Origin: Punica granatum | Lineage: Eukaryota > Streptophyta > Magnoliopsida > Myrtales > Lythraceae | Direction of reading: 5' to 3' | DNA: 64,000 nt | NCBI RefSeq assembly: GCF_007655135.1 | Contig: NC_045129.1 | Location: 24,774,274-24,838,273, forward strand | Part shown: one piece after another, positions 24,577 to 38,139 of the stretch | How positions within the stretch are numbered: the first letter of the stretch is position 1 | Layout of the letters: each line of letters begins with the position of its first letter | Made by a program: the position numbers and the translations under genes | Notes under the pieces: model-generated | Database searches by the model: none | Seen by the model: the letters and a program-made list of their open reading frames with translations, nothing else | What the model was told of the DNA's origin: nothing

Positions 24577-24581
24577 ATCAC
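24577..24581. repeat. Target-site duplication ATCAC, left
   Basis: Identical to 30429-30433. Joining the flanks gives a continuous LTR sequence like 2090-2110. Confidence 0.9.
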
Positions 24582-26145
24582 TGTCAACACCCCATTTTGG
24601 TCCACCGGCTCCAACAAAAGACTCCCGGCCGAAGCTCAGATTACTATTCATGACCCGACAATCGGAGGTGAACGCACGGACGTGGGAGCACAGACTACAT
24701 AAGAGAAGCAGGGTCCTCCAAAAGGCTCAGAAGGGCAATCAAAAGGGAAGATAAACAACGAACCCCAAAATAACAGAAGCCGGCACTATGGCACTATTCA
24801 TCGCCGGATCACTGGAGCATCAGAAGATATCCAATATGGGACTTTAAAAATCCCTCTTGGTACCAAAATGACCAATGGCACCTCCGAGAGCATTTCAGAA
24901 GCCTCCTGCTTAAGCCGGGGCACTCCCGAACATTTGCAGACGCCTTCCTAACGGGGCTCCCAGGACGCCCGATCCACAGACAAGTAAACGGCACCCGGAA
25001 ATAGGCCTACACACACCCAAGGACCACCAGGACCATGGAACATGATTCAGACTGCATTTCGGAGTTCATCTTGGTCTCCCGAGTGGATCCCGACCCGGGA
25101 AAAAGATGCCTTTTTTCTACAGAAAGACATAGTCGGAGACCCTTTTAACAAATCGTTAGTGCACGAAATTTGCGCCAATCAATCCCAAGGACCTCAAGGG
25201 CTTGGGAGATAAACCCCGATCGCATTGCATAATCTATTTAGGTTTCCCGAGTACCATTCTGGTAACAAAAGGGCCCATTTCACGGGGAATCTTGTGCTCA
25301 GAGCTCATTTGGGAAAATGTTGAAGTCCGAGCTTTGCACCACCCACTCCCAACAACCCCTAGGGGCTAGGAAATCATGTCAGTTCGGACCAAGCAAATCA
25401 TACCGATCTCCCGATTGACGTTTCAATGGTCACGAACGCCTCTCGACAAGCCTTCAAGACTCGTTTTTTACGAACGGAGATCACAGTGGTCTCCGAACAC
25501 ATCAGAACACTCGGGAAACATCGAGAAAGCCCCGTTCGCGGATTCTTAGGACGCCTCCGGATATTGATCTCCAGCCGAGGCCGGCAAGTAAACCGTTCTG
25601 CCCAAAGCACAAAGCACGCCGACACGAGCGGTACATCACGCAGAGGCGCGAACAAGCGACAGAAACGGACAACTTCACCCCGATCATCCAAACGGAGCAA
25701 AACCGGCTTTCGAGTCCCCGGGACGCCCGAGCATTCACCCATACGAAGAATGTCAATATTAGGCTCATTAAAACCTTATTCGCGCATACATCGATAATTC
25801 GTCGTTCAAGCGAGCCACGGAAATCGAATGCGTGATCAATCAAGCCCCGAGCTTCTTCCGGCTTTCTTCCTAATCAAGTGGGACCCTTGAGCTAGCCAAG
25901 CCGAGCTGAGCCGAGCCGAGCCAAGCCGCGAGCCATGGCTCTCCTCTAAAGACAAGCCAAATGAGCCTCCACCACACATTTTCAAAATATATTCTTACAC
26001 CCATCACTTCCCTTCTCCCATCCATCACCTCCCATCACCTTTCAAGACAACTTCCCCACCCTAATCTTCCCTCCAAAAATTCGGATCCCCTAAGCACCAC
26101 TTAATTGCACTTAACTCCACTTAATCTTGTCATTAAGCTTGCTTT

Positions 26146-26151
26146 TATAAG
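26146..26151 (+). promoter_or_regulatory. Candidate LTR TATA box (TATAAG)
   Basis: About 1.56 kb into the solo LTR, after CTTGCTTT. The position corresponds to the TATA-like sites of the sister LTRs. Confidence 0.4.
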
Positions 26152-26859
26152 TGCATTGGGTCATTAACTTAATCACAACTCATCTTCCATCTTCCTCAAG
26201 CATTTCTCACTCTAAAATCCTCTCAAGCTCCCCATTTTCGTCCAGCAATAGCTCAGCCCGCACAGCCCCCACAACAGCCCGGATACAAGGCCATTTGACC
26301 CGAAAACTCGACGTTTTCCGGCAACCACCCTCTCTACCTTAGCCAACTTCAACCAAATTTCATATCCCACATGTTTTCGACCTCCCGAGTCCATTTCCAA
26401 GCTTAGTTTTCACATTCGAGGCTCCCAGCCCAGCGTTTCAGCTCAGCACAGAAACAGCGTAAAACCAAGTTCCCACGGTCATTATCGGGTTCCAAGCATG
26501 CCATTTCTTCCCGCAAGCATGGCGAGTCGTGCCACCACCTTCTAAGGGTCCCTCACGACCCTCGCTCTCCCTCGTGACAAGGTGGTCACGTGCCGAGGGC
26601 CGATCAACCGTGCACAACCACCATTTGCCTCTTTTCTTCCATTTCAGTTTTTCTTTATAGTTTTTCTTTGAGTTTCCGGGTTTGCTCGAGTCTTGGCACT
26701 CTATCAGTTCATCATAGACGCTTCAAGCAGTTCCTTAGGAGTCGGAGGAACTCGAGCCAGCTTGGTGCAACACCCGGAGCCCCCCTTTGCAGCCGTTTCA
26801 ACCCAAACAGCCCAGTCGGGTCTGTTCCGCTGGTTTTCTTTTTTGACCCAAACTTTGCA

Positions 26860-27400
26860 GGAACATACAGGTCAGCTCAGATTGAACCTCGCTACGAGCC
26901 ACCTATCACCGTGATCCTCAATGAGTTAGGAGTCCAATGCCACCAACCTTGCAGAAAAATACCACCGGGAGCCTCCGAGACAGCCATTTCTTTCCGACCT
27001 GCCCAGTCGGGTCAGTTCCGCCCAGTCGGTTCTGTTTTCTGCTAGCTAACCCAACTTTGTTTTTTATTTCCAGAAAATCTACATGTCTAATCCTCATGAA
27101 ACCACCGCAGGCATGATCCTCAGTCAGTTAGGAGTCCAATGCCACCAACCTCGCATCAAAAGACCATCGGGAGCCTCCTATAGAGCCTTTTCTTTATCGG
27201 GTGCCAGTCGGGTCTGTTTTGCCCCGACGGGGTCTGTCTTTTTTTTACCGATCCGACTTTGCTTTTGATTTCCGGAAAATCTACTCAAGTAATCTTCACG
27301 AAACCAGCGCAGGCGTGATCCTCATTCTCTTGGGAATCCAATGCAACCAATCTCGCGCGAAAATTCCATCCCGATCAACCGGTACAGCCCCAACAAGCCG
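26860..27400 (+). repeat. Degenerate ~0.2-kb tandem repeat in the LTR R-U5 part
   Basis: Three diverged units, each with a GTTAGGAGTCCAATGCCACC-like piece (or its variant), a GGGAGCCTCC piece and CCAGTCGGGTC. The same block appears at 42640-43150 and, on the minus strand, at about 7300-7700 and 11720-12170. Its regular 192-bp form is at 48268-49035. Confidence 0.7.
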
Positions 27401-30400
27401 AACTGCCAGTCGGGTCTGCCAGTCGACCCGACTGTACCGATTCGGGTCTGTTCGTTCCAACCGAGTCTCCCGACTCCCTTTGCCACTTCTCCGACTCTTT
27501 TCTCGTGTTCCGAGGCTAGGTATAACCTCCCTATGACTTAGAGGGGTTAGGTCTTCGATCCTTGGTTGTTGTGGGGTGATAAGGTGATTAATAACCGTAT
27601 TGCATGCAAGCTTGGATTTTTATTCGTTTTTATGCATGTTCACATCGTTCGTTACGTTCATACATCATCATATTATGTCCATCATGACGGGAAATGTTTA
27701 GAGTCGCGTAGGAAGAGGCCATCATGGTCCGATCATGCCACAAAGTCTCACGGTTAGGTCCTACGGGAAGGGACAGTGACGTTTCGCGGCTCACCCGTGA
27801 CCTAAGTGGTCTCTTCTTCCCCGAATACATTCACCTCCCGTATCCTTATAATGTTTGCTGTCATGATATGATAACATGGTGGAAACGGACTCGAATCTAG
27901 GTCGAAGAGACCATGACGGCTCGGGAGAACCTAGGGTACCCTTCGGTCATACCCTATGGGGATGAACCGAGAGGTCCTCATGATTCTTTCGGGCCACCCG
28001 TGGTCTCTTTGTCTCGATTTGGGATGGATTCTACATTTTATTTTAGCTTATTATTATCACATGAGTCGGTGTCGCTTTATCGATTCCTTTTAAATACGAT
28101 ATTTGCGTTTGCATCACGTGCTTGTTTGCGCACCCAATATCATGGCGGCATTGGCTTTATAGAATGTGTGTTATTATCATGTTTGATGTTTTATGCATGC
28201 AAGAAACGATTAGAACCGATACGAGAGACCATCTGGAATTCAAATTGAGTCAAGGAAACATTCGGTCATCTCCATTATGGAATGACCGAATTCCCCGTGA
28301 CCCTCTTTGAGTTTAAGTTGGCCTCTTTTGTCGCTTCGAAATCGGCTCTTGGAATTGGGTGTAATTTCATTTTTCGTTTAATCGTTGATTACGTGTTAGC
28401 TCCCATGTTAGGCGCGTTAGTTTTGGACAATCGCCCATCGAACCCATAAGATTCGTGACTCGAAGACATAATCACTAAATAATCCCACAAACAGGGAAAG
28501 GGACGTGTCATTTGACTAATTAAACCATTCGGCCTAAATAATTGGACAAATCGAATATCAATTTGTAAACGCATCGACGGATTACGAAACGATGGAAATG
28601 CCCTTTTCAAAATCCACAATTTTATAACATCGAAACGCATAACACGAATAGAATCAGTGTCTAGGGAGCACTCACATACTACGACTCGAGCCCGGGCCCA
28701 ATTTGAGGCGGCTCAAGTCGAAATATGTGAGTTCTCTTCGGACCTCTTCGTGTCACGCGATCTCCATTTTAACGTGCACTTTACACATTTTACCACCCAA
28801 GGGCATAACCGTCATTTCGTGATCCGCCGATATCCTAGGCGTTAAGGAGACCGAAACACCACGATCTATGGATAGAAAGGGGCAGCCCGTTCGGGTGCGA
28901 GTTTCATTCGCATGGCCCATTTCATCCACTTTCGGTGTTTTTATCCTCTTACCGTAAATTCGGTAGTTAGCATTTTTATTTCTGTCACAAAACATATAAA
29001 ATCATATTAATCATGCATTTGACTTAATCAAACATTAGATAATGGCTAGGTGGAACACTAGGTTCCAAATATAGAGTTAAAATACGAGTTTGGCATATTC
29101 AGTGAAGCCGCAGTGACATTCACGAAATGAAATCTTAAAAACAAACTCACACATGTAATTGACATAGAACCATATCCTAGCCCACCTCTTTGTTTGCCTA
29201 GGTTAGATACATTGTTTGCTAATCAACCCCGGTTAATAACTGATTAAATCACGTACATTCGACCTAATACAGAACTTGTCTGTAGTTGTCTGTATTTATC
29301 TGTTTTTGTCTGTTTTTCATCAGTTTTATCAGTTTTCTTCTATTTTCCATTTTCTTTTGCTGATTTGTCACTGCTCGGGTCCGAACCCATAGGTTACGTA
29401 ATACACGGGGCCCAACGCCCCAAATCACCGAACACGAGGTCCAAATCCTCCTAACTCACCGAGTGCGTGCAACCCGAGTGCGGAATGGGATCTAGCCTCG
29501 AGTCACCATCACACTCCAAATGTGGCCTATGTGGAAGGAAATTTGGATTGGATGTGTGAAACGTGTTTAGATATCACCCAGGAGCTCGATCGGTCCAACA
29601 GTTACAGTGGGAACTAATCGGTTCTCCTGCAAACCGTCGGTTCGATCGGACCCGACCCCCGGCTCTTTGAGCCCGCGTTGCCTTAATTTATTTATCGGTC
29701 ATTCAAAACACACGGTGAGCCGGAGTGGAATATTGACCCAATGGAAACCGATCGGGATCCATTTACTTTATTCAGTTGTACTTTATAATTATTCGAGTGT
29801 ACATTGCAAGGATCTTATTTGTACATCTATTCATTCATTTGTAAGGATCCCTGATCGGCAAGCGAGAGGTCTAAGTGTCGAACCGGTCAAGTTGGTCTAT
29901 TAATACCTAGAGACGAGTAAGCCCGAATACTCGCAATTTCGGTTCACACAGGGAGTCGACCGTCGTGGTTTGACGAACTGTAAACGTTAGGATAGTGAAC
30001 CGATTCCTCGACGCACAAGCTTACTCATCTTTCGAGTTCTTGGCCCAACTTGATCAATTCATCAACTTTACGGTGTCAAAATGGGCGTGTCAAGTGCAAC
30101 CCTAAATCACGCGGTAAATAAATAAAACAGCAAGCCTTGCAACCTAGAGTACCGAAAAGGCGTGCGGGTTATAGGCCCGCACGTAATAGAACCCCCGTAT
30201 TCGGAACCTCGGGTTCCATAGGACCATTGCCTTAGCAATTAGGTGTACCCCGTACCCCTAGACCCGGGCGACTCAACGGCCCTCGACCTACGGGTCGTAA
30301 ACAGTAAGTGGCGACTCCTTTTCACGCGTGTTCGTCGCGCGTCCCCACGGGAAGGTGGATACTCTCAGGCCGCGTTCCATAGGCTTCGCGCATGCATGCC

Positions 30401-30428
30401 CCGACGAGATTAAATTTGGGTGCGCACA

Positions 30429-30433
30429 ATCAC
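30429..30433. repeat. Target-site duplication ATCAC, right
   Basis: Partner of 24577-24581. Confidence 0.9.
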
Positions 30434-30562
30434 CTATCCTCTTGCTTTCCCTTCACTCAACATGACTATTTCCCCTCCCTAACCTCCCTTTAATTTTCGA
30501 CAGCCCATTAAACTCCCCCTAAGCACACTTAACTTTTCCTAATTGCTTCGTTAAGCTCCCCT

Positions 30563-30568
30563 TTATAA
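30563..30568 (+). promoter_or_regulatory. Candidate TATA box of the element D LTR (TATAAG)
   Basis: Within CCCCTTTATAAGCCC, about 1.44 kb into the LTR once the nested insertion is removed. Confidence 0.45.
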
Positions 30569-33500
30569 GCCCTTGCACCATTAAGTTTAGTCACTTCTGG
30601 AACTCCACTCTCTCTCAAGCCAACTTCCCTCTAGAATCCTCTCAACCCTCAGCCCACTGCCTCATCCTCGCACAGCCCACTTCGTGGCCGAAACCGGCCA
30701 AAATCAACGGAAAACCAACCGGTATTCCGATCACTGCCCGACCCGACTTAAGCCAAACATCACCAAACTTCCTAGCCTACATATTTCCCACCCCCTAAGT
30801 CCATTTCCAGGCTTGGATTTTCGATTTGAAGCCTCCAACCCCACGTTCCAACTGTAAACACCATCGGGTCCCTAGGCGGTTCCTCCGGCGCATTCGAGTT
30901 CTCCACACTTGCCATTTCCTCCCACGACTTTGGCGAGTCGTGCCATCACGTTCAAAGGGTCCTTCACAGCCCTCACTCTCCCCCATGAAGAGGTGGTCAC
31001 GGTCCGAGAGCCATACCACCGTGCACAACCCCCGTTTCATCCATTTTCTCTTTACTGGGTCCACCATTTCTTATCGAGTTTTCTCTCATCATTTCAGGTT
31101 TGTCTAGGCTTCGGCATGTTCGGGACTGTCCACGAACATCTAGATCTGTCCCTTAGGAGTCCGAGGAACCCAATCTCACTTGGTGTCGTGGTCGAAGTTA
31201 GCGTGCCAACCTCATTTTCCCGAGCTGCCACGGACGCCACCTTACGGGTGCCTCTTACCTTGGACGTCTAGCCGAGTCTTCCGACTCCCATTGCCGCTTC
31301 CCCGACTCTTCTCCTCGTATATTGAGGCTAGGTAACACCCCTCTACAACTTAAAAAGGGTTAGGTCTTCGATCTTTGTTTGTTGTGGGGTGATAAGGTGA
31401 TATATACGTGTATTGCATGCAAGTTAGGTTTTTTTTTACGAATCCGAGCATTTCCATGCAATCCCATGCACGTACGTCCCCTATATCTCGCCTATATGTC
31501 GCATGAATGTATGTGCCGTGATGGGAAACGGCTAGGATCGAGGCAGGAGAGACGCCTAAGCCACGGTCGAACCATGGGGACCCACGGCCTAGTCCCAAGG
31601 GAGGGACCCGTGAGCTCCCTTGGTTCCTCCGAGGCTAGAGGCGGTCTCCTCTTCCCCGAAACTAGTTGGTTCCCACGTTTTTACCGTCGCTTATCACATG
31701 TAACGTATTAGCATGGCGGGAAAGGATTTAAATCGGGATTGGAGAACCCTCCTTGACTCGTGTGAGCCATGGAGACTCACGGCCACTCTTGAGGAGATAT
31801 GGCCGGGAGTCCCTTTGGACCACACGGGTCCAAGGAGGCTTCTTTCGTTCCGAAATAGATCGGTTCCTGTATTTTACACATTTTACCATCGCATGAATCG
31901 ACGCCGTTTTTGTTGTTTCCTTTACTTTATGTATGATATGTGTTCGTTTGTGTGTTCGGTTGTGTTTAGAGATCTTGACGGCGTCGGTTTCCTTTCCCTT
32001 TCACCGAAACATGTGTTGTCCTTGTGTTTGATGTATTATGCATGCAAGATATGACCGGAATCGTCCCTTGGAATTGATTGTATTTATGTCTCACGTTTTT
32101 ATTGCTGATCATGTGCTAACCACCCTCTAAGAGAGTTGGTCTTGGAAGATAATCCGTTAAGTCCATAATCCCCGACATAAAATCATCGCCATCGAATAAT
32201 TTCACAAATAGGGAAAGACGGGACGCATCATTCGATTAATTAAATCACTTAGACCAAAGAATTGGATAAATTGATTATTAACTCGTAAATGCATCGATGG
32301 TTCACGGAACGACGGAAATGCCCTTTTCTTTAAAAGCTCACAATTTCAAAACACCGAGACGTATAACACGAATCATGTCTAGCGAGTACTCGCGTACTAC
32401 GACTCGAGTCCGGGCCCAATTTGAGGCGGCTCGAGTCGAGATGCGTGAGTCCTTCTTGGACCTCTTCGTGTCACACGATCTTTAATTTATATGTGAACTA
32501 CACACGTTTTACCGACCAAGGGCATAGTCGTCTTTTCGCGATTCGTCGATATCCAAGGCATTAGGGGGTCGGAAACACCTCGATCTATGGACGGAAAGGG
32601 GCAACCCGTTCGGGCGAGAGTTTCATTCGCACGGCCCATTCCGTCCGCTTTCGGTGTTCCCATCTCCCTATTGTAGATTCGGTGGCGGGCATCTTCATTT
32701 ATGTTGCCAAAACACGAAAAATCGGATTAATCATGCATCTGACTTAATCAAACATTAGATAACGGATAGGCGGAATGTTAGATTCCAATCTAGAGTCAAA
32801 ATAAGAGTTTGGAAAATTCGGTGAAACCGCAGTGACACCTCACTGAATAGAGTTCTAAAACAAATTCACACATGTAATTGGCCTAGAACCTTATTCCAGC
32901 CCACCTCTTTGTTTGCCTAGGTTAGATACATTGTTTGCTAATCAACCCCGGTTAATAACTGATTAACTCACGTACATTCGGCCTAAATAGACAACTTGTC
33001 TGTATTTATCTATATTTATTAGTTCTTGTCTGTTTTTCATCAGTTTTAGCAGTTTTCTTATGTTTTCCATTTGCTTTTGTTGACTTGTTGCGGTTTGAGC
33101 CCGAGCCCATAGGTTACGTATCGCATGGGGCCCAACGCCCCAAATCACCGAACACGAGGTCTAATGCCTCCTAACTCACTGAGCGCGTGCAACCCGAGTG
33201 CGGAATGGGATTTAGCCTCGAGTCACCATCACACTCTGAGTATGGCCTATGTGGAAGGCAACTTGGATTGGATGTGTGAAACACATTTAAATATCACCCG
33301 GGAGCTCGATCGGTCCAACGGTTATAGTGGGAACCAATCGGTTCTCTTGCAGACCGTTGGTTCGATCGGACCCGACCCCTGGCTCCTTGAGCCCACGTTG
33401 CCTTAATTTATTTATCGGTTACTCAAAACATACGGTGAGCCGGAGCGGAATATTGGCCCAATGCAAACCGATCAGGATCCATTCACTTATTCAGTTGTAT

Positions 33501-34133
33501 TTTGTAATTACTCAAGGGAACATTGCGAGAATTTGTTTGTACATTCATTCATTCATTTGTAAGGATCCCCGATCGACGAGCGAGAAGTCCGAGTGTCGAG
33601 CTGGTTAGGTTGGTCTATTGTTACCAAGAGATGAGTAAGCTCGAATACTCGTGGTCTCGGTTCGCGTAGGAAATCGACCATCACGGTCGGACGAACTATA
33701 ATGCGAAGATAGTGAACCGATTCCTCGACGTACAAGCCTACTCATCTTTCGGATTCTTGGCCCAGCTTGGTCAATTCATCGACTTTACAGTGTCAAAACG
33801 GGCGAGTCAAGTGCAACCCTAAATTACGCGATAAATAAACAAAACGGCAAGCCTAGCAAACTAGAGTACCGAAAGGGCGTGCGAGATATAGGCCCGCACG
33901 TAATAGAACCCCCGAATTCGGAATATACGGTTCCGTATGACCATTGCCTTAGTATTTAGGTGTACCCCGTACCCCTAGACCCGGGCGACTCAACGGCCCT
34001 GGACCTATGGGTCGTAAACAGTAAGTGGCGACTCCTTTTCACGCGCGTCCCCGAGAAGGTGGATACTCCCAAGCCGCGTTGCATAGGCTTTGTGCATGCG
34101 AGCCCCGATGAGATTAAAATTCGGGTGCGCACA

Positions 34134-34769
34134 TCACTCAAGGGCTTTAAGTGGCATGTCACGTGGATGCCACCGGAACCCATGGCCCTTAGATGCCATG
34201 ATTTTAACGGAATCCCACTTTTGAGCCATGCAGGGTCCACCACTTACTTCCCGGCGCGAGTAATGAGGCAGTTTAGTAGCCTGCAGACAGTCCCCGAGGA
34301 CACGGCACGGACTAGGTTCGATCACACTTGCCAAAGTGATATCCAACGGGTGCTATCCGCATGGCGCACCGCGGTCACGGAGCTACCTTACTTTCTCGAA
34401 CACCTTACTCAGGATGAACGAGATTTCCAGGCTATAAAAGAGTACATCCTTCGTTTCTACCGGTGGAATTCGTCATCACATGAAGATTTCACCGGCTCTT
34501 CACAACCTGAGGGTAGCACACCATATGGGGCACCCTCAACTTCGAGCAGGGCCGTCCAAGCGGAACTCACTAGCCTCAGGTCCGAGAGGAACCGCCTTCA
34601 TTGGGAGGTCGCCGAGAAAGATTAGCAACTCATCGATCAGCGCCAGCTTTAAAGGGAGCTCGCCCAAGCATGCGCCGAGTTACAGAGACGCGATCAGGAG
34701 TTGGCACGTGCGAACGCTGCCTTGGAGAGGTCCAGGAAGAGGGCCCGTGGAGGTCCCCACCCATCTTAG
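34134..34769 (+). pseudogene. ORF1 of element B, truncated and with stop codons
   Basis: Reading in the frame that ends at 34769, the sequence holds FKWHVTWMPPEP, then IPLLSHAGSTTYFPARVMRQ, then LPYFLEHLTQDERD, a Ser/Thr/Pro linker and a charged Leu/Arg/Glu coil. The pattern PL...YFPARVMRQ is of the kind found in the plant ORF1 protein of Tat/Ogre elements; the molecular function is unknown. The 5' end is cut by the LTR ending at 34133. In-frame stops sit at 34623-34625 (TAG) and 34650-34652 (TAA), before the natural end at 34767-34769, which aligns with the region ending at 20592 in A. An apparent start at 33960 lies in the LTR and is accidental. Confidence 0.65.
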
Positions 34770-34993
34770 GATAGATACCTCCACTAGGCTTTCGCCTAGA
34801 ATTGGTGCTTTTCGTGGCAATGGTCACCTGCATCCTGAGCGCGATGGAAGATCGACTTAGGGCTTCATTTTCCAAACTACATTGTATTTTAAACTCTTTG
34901 AATCAATGCGAACGACAACATTAGCTTTCAAAACTCACGCATTGCATGCATTTCATTTATTTATTGTCTTGCAGCTACAACGTATTTCTACAC

Positions 34994-35215
34994 GATAGGC
35001 GAGTTGTGCCAACATTCGCAGGTAGACCACCCGCGGTCTTCACCTCTCCATGGCGAGACGTGTTGTGACCAAAGGCTGTTCATCCCAGCCACCCACCTCG
35101 CACGACAGGCGAGTAGTGCCAACCTTCACAGGCAAGCCACCTGCGGCCTTTACCCTCCTTCCATGGTAAGGCGAGCCGTGGACCGAGGGCCAACCCACCT
35201 TCCAAGGCGAGACTA
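34994..35215 (+). repeat. ~110-bp repeat, two copies (element B)
   Basis: Each copy starts CACGAYAGGCGAGTNGTGCC and contains AGGC/TAGACCACC or AGCCACC, CTTCACC or CTTTACC, and an inverted-looking GGCGAG. It corresponds to three copies at 52572-52900 in C. Confidence 0.7.
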
Positions 35216-36398
35216 ACCAACACTAACTTCTTCCAAACAAAGAGTGTCACCGCGTGATCAGACGCACATCTCTCTGCGTGACCCCGCGCATCTACCAGCG
35301 ATCAAGCACGCCTCACACATGTCCAAACATGTTCACACCAGCCCATGCATGCGAGCTCAACGTACCAATGCACGTCTCTCAGCGTGTTCACACAACGCCT
35401 ACCAGGCCAGTTAGCTTCCCTACACCCTTGCATTGCAAATTGCGAACATTCATGCTCCTTCATTGTTTCATTTTCCCATTGCAGGAAATCCTCAACAATA
35501 AGGTAGCCTGAATACCGAACGATCACAAGTGGGTCAACAAACGCCTCTCATCCAGCTCCTTGGAATTTCAACATTGAGTTCCCACCCTCCCTCCACAAAG
35601 ATCGCAAGCAACTGTTTCAACAAACAGAGTATGGCCCAGACCATACGCTGCGAAAGTCACTTGCATGGTCGCACCTCTGACCAGACAAGGGGTCTCACCC
35701 CCCTCCGCTATGGCCGCCAACTACACAATGGGGCAAAACGCGCACTGCTCTTTAAACTCTTTATTGCTTTCATTCAAATGCATTCCTGAACAAGTTCCCG
35801 GCTAGAACAAGCCCTTCAAAGAGGACATTAGGACAGTCCCAGAGATGCCCCATTAGTTCTATCGGACTTGTTTGACTCGCCTATCCTTATAGGACCCGGC
35901 TCCTCGAACCTTCTCTAGGATGGTTGCGCATGCCTACTCACAATCAGGGAAAACATGCTTATATGACCTCCAGCCACAATCTAACCACTCTAGAGTAGCG
36001 AAGATCAGATTCCCGGAAACAAATGTCACCCACACGTGACACCCCATGGGTCGCGGGTGGAACAAAAAAGGGATTTTTCCATGGGTTCATCCCATATTTC
36101 TTACTGCATATTCCACTGCATAATCGCCTAATACATCATCTTCTTTGTCATCTTTCACGGGGACACGCCGATCATAGACGAAGAGTGATGCACGGGTTCA
36201 CACCTTCTCGAGAGCTCCTCTTGAGCCTCATCCCTTATACTTTGACAAGGAAAAGGCTCAACACGGAGACACCCTCTACGAAGCTAAAGACAGAAGCAAC
36301 TGAGCGAATCGTATGCCATCAATGCAACCATTTCAGTTGACATTGACAACACGAGACGGTCAGGGGGGGACAATTGCACAAGTCGCCCACCACGGGTC

Positions 36399-36403
36399 AC
36401 ATC
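36399..36403. repeat. Target-site duplication ACATC, left
   Basis: Identical to 38066-38070. Unoccupied sites are preserved in C (CACATCGACGAT near 54403) and in A (minus strand, CACATTAACAAT near 18520). Confidence 0.9.
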
Positions 36404-38065
36404 TGTTGAGAATTGGTGTATGCCCTAGAGGCAATCTGTCATCAATTCTGTAATATGACATATATTTCATTATAATACGTGGCATTTTCTGTTATTGTGT
36501 GGATTGCACTAAATATTAATTTTACACAATAACGTCCTTGGAATAGTAGGTACAACAGGCATCAAGTGTGACTTGATTGTGAGATTCGATAATGACTAAA
36601 CACTATTCCTAAATGTCCCTAGTCAAAGTATTATTGTTAATTAGGACAACGATAATGCGGTTAGACTAGTGTAGGTGTAGATTGATGACCAAATCTCACA
36701 GATCATGGATATGGAGACATCGAGTCACACCGCATGTATACATTAGGAGTAATGTGTATTGGACTGACCCGTCATGAGATTGCTACATGAGTTGTTACGT
36801 GACTGTCATTAGCAGATCTCATAGTGACTATGGAGCATTGGTCCTTTAACTTGAGGTCATCATAGTTTCCTACATGTAATGTCGTATACTTTGATACTGT
36901 CAAACACCACCGTAACAGGCTGGTTATAAAGACAGTTATTGGGTATACCACAGAGCATGGAGAGGAATGTGAATGACCAAGATAGGATTTGTCCCTCCTA
37001 CGTAATGGGAGTGACATCTCACGACCGCTTGGTGGGCAGAGTCTATAAGTGTATGCATACCCAAATGAGTCGATATAGGGATATCGATCTCATTTGTTCT
37101 GATAGACTTACCCGGTAAACCAAGAAAGAGATTGAGCCATACAAGGATGACAACGACCATGCCTTGGGCTCAATAGAGATATAGAGGACAAAGGGATTAT
37201 ACTGCACGGTAACATAGGTCACAAGGTTCGTCGAGAAATTGACTTTCCGATTACTTGAGTAGCATTGATGCATTGCTAGATGCCGCTCACTATTTGTAAT
37301 ATTGAAATAGAGATTTCGATATTACTATCAACGTAATCGGGAACCTACAGGGTCACATACTACGACCAAATCGACGTGATGGTTTTGAAACACTAAATCT
37401 GTCTAATAGAGATTAGACGAGTTACGGTGTGATTAATTAATCGGATATTTAATGAGATTAAATTTACCGATTAATTAAATCCCGATTTATTAGATTTAAT
37501 GGACTCAATTTGATACACGACACAAAGACACACGAGACCCGAATTGGGAGCCACGTGGCACATACATGCCAAGAGACACATGTCATTTGCATGGATGCCA
37601 AGTGCATTCCATGTGGCCTCCTTTTGCATGAAAGTAATGCAAAATCAATGCATTGTCGAATGCATATATATAACCATCAGAAATGGGATGGATATATATA
37701 TATATATATAGATGACATATGTGTGTGCATGTATGTTTTGTATATATGAGTGTATGGGTGTACAAGAGTTCGGATCGAATTGTTCGATTTGAAGGCATCC
37801 ATTAGTCTTATTGTTATCGGAGTCTCACCGGTGTTTCCTTTGAGCATTGGCCGCTAGCACCGCTGATCTCGAAGACTCGTCGACGAAATCGGTGTGGATA
37901 CCGGTAGAGGCGTCACGCGTGGGACGCTTGATCGACGGTTTAAAAGATTTCAGGTACACTTTATCTATTCCCATTCTACTAGTAGGTATTGGGATCTAGT
38001 TTCACGGCTAGGAAATTTTGAATTTCTATTCCTGTTACGCTTCCGTAGGCCCCGTGAAACTAGCA
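36404..38065 (+). mobile_element. Ty1/copia-type solo LTR (1,662 bp)
   Basis: Starts TGTTGAGAATTGGTGTATGC with CCCTAGAGGCAAT following, the signature of a widespread plant copia LTR group, and ends CTAGCA. It is flanked by ACATC. Composition is clearly more AT-rich than the surrounding element. Segments such as AAATGAGTCGATATAGGGAT and ATCGATCTCATTTGT are also familiar from that LTR group. No GTGGTATCAGAGC-like PBS follows, so it is a solo LTR. Orientation is taken from the TG start motif. Confidence 0.88.
37692..37710. repeat. AT dinucleotide microsatellite
   Basis: About 19 bases of alternating A and T inside the copia LTR. Confidence 0.9.
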
Positions 38066-38070
38066 ACATC
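38066..38070. repeat. Target-site duplication ACATC, right
   Basis: Partner of 36399-36403. Confidence 0.9.
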
Positions 38071-38139
38071 GACAATGAAGACAGGGGCATTCACGTTCAA
38101 CGCTCGCACCGAGACCACCTCAGACATCATCTACCCACG

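Larger units (their letters stand above)
24582..30428 (+). mobile_element. Solo LTR (5,847 bp) nested in the LTR of element D
   Basis: Termini TGTCAACACCCC and GGTGCGCACA, with ATCAC on both sides. It contains a TATA-like site (26146), the LTR repeat block (about 26860-27400) and the conserved U5 end. There is no PBS after it, hence solo. Confidence 0.93.
23271..34133 (+). mobile_element. 3' LTR of element D, interrupted by a solo LTR
   Basis: Starts TATCAACACCCC (a decayed TGTCAAC) after the polypurine tract and ends GGTGCGCACA at 34133. Without the nested LTR it is about 5.0 kb. The next bases (TCACT, 34134-34138) lie inside ORF1 of element B, so D apparently inserted into B. The left copy of any duplication is lost. 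Its R-U5 part resembles 2500-3550 and lacks the CCCGACTGG-rich repeats. Confidence 0.82.

Noticed and set aside
33960..34625. 221-codon ORF starting in the LTR as a complete gene
   Set aside because: The first 58 codons are LTR U5 sequence; only the part after 34133 is ORF1-like, and it continues beyond stops.
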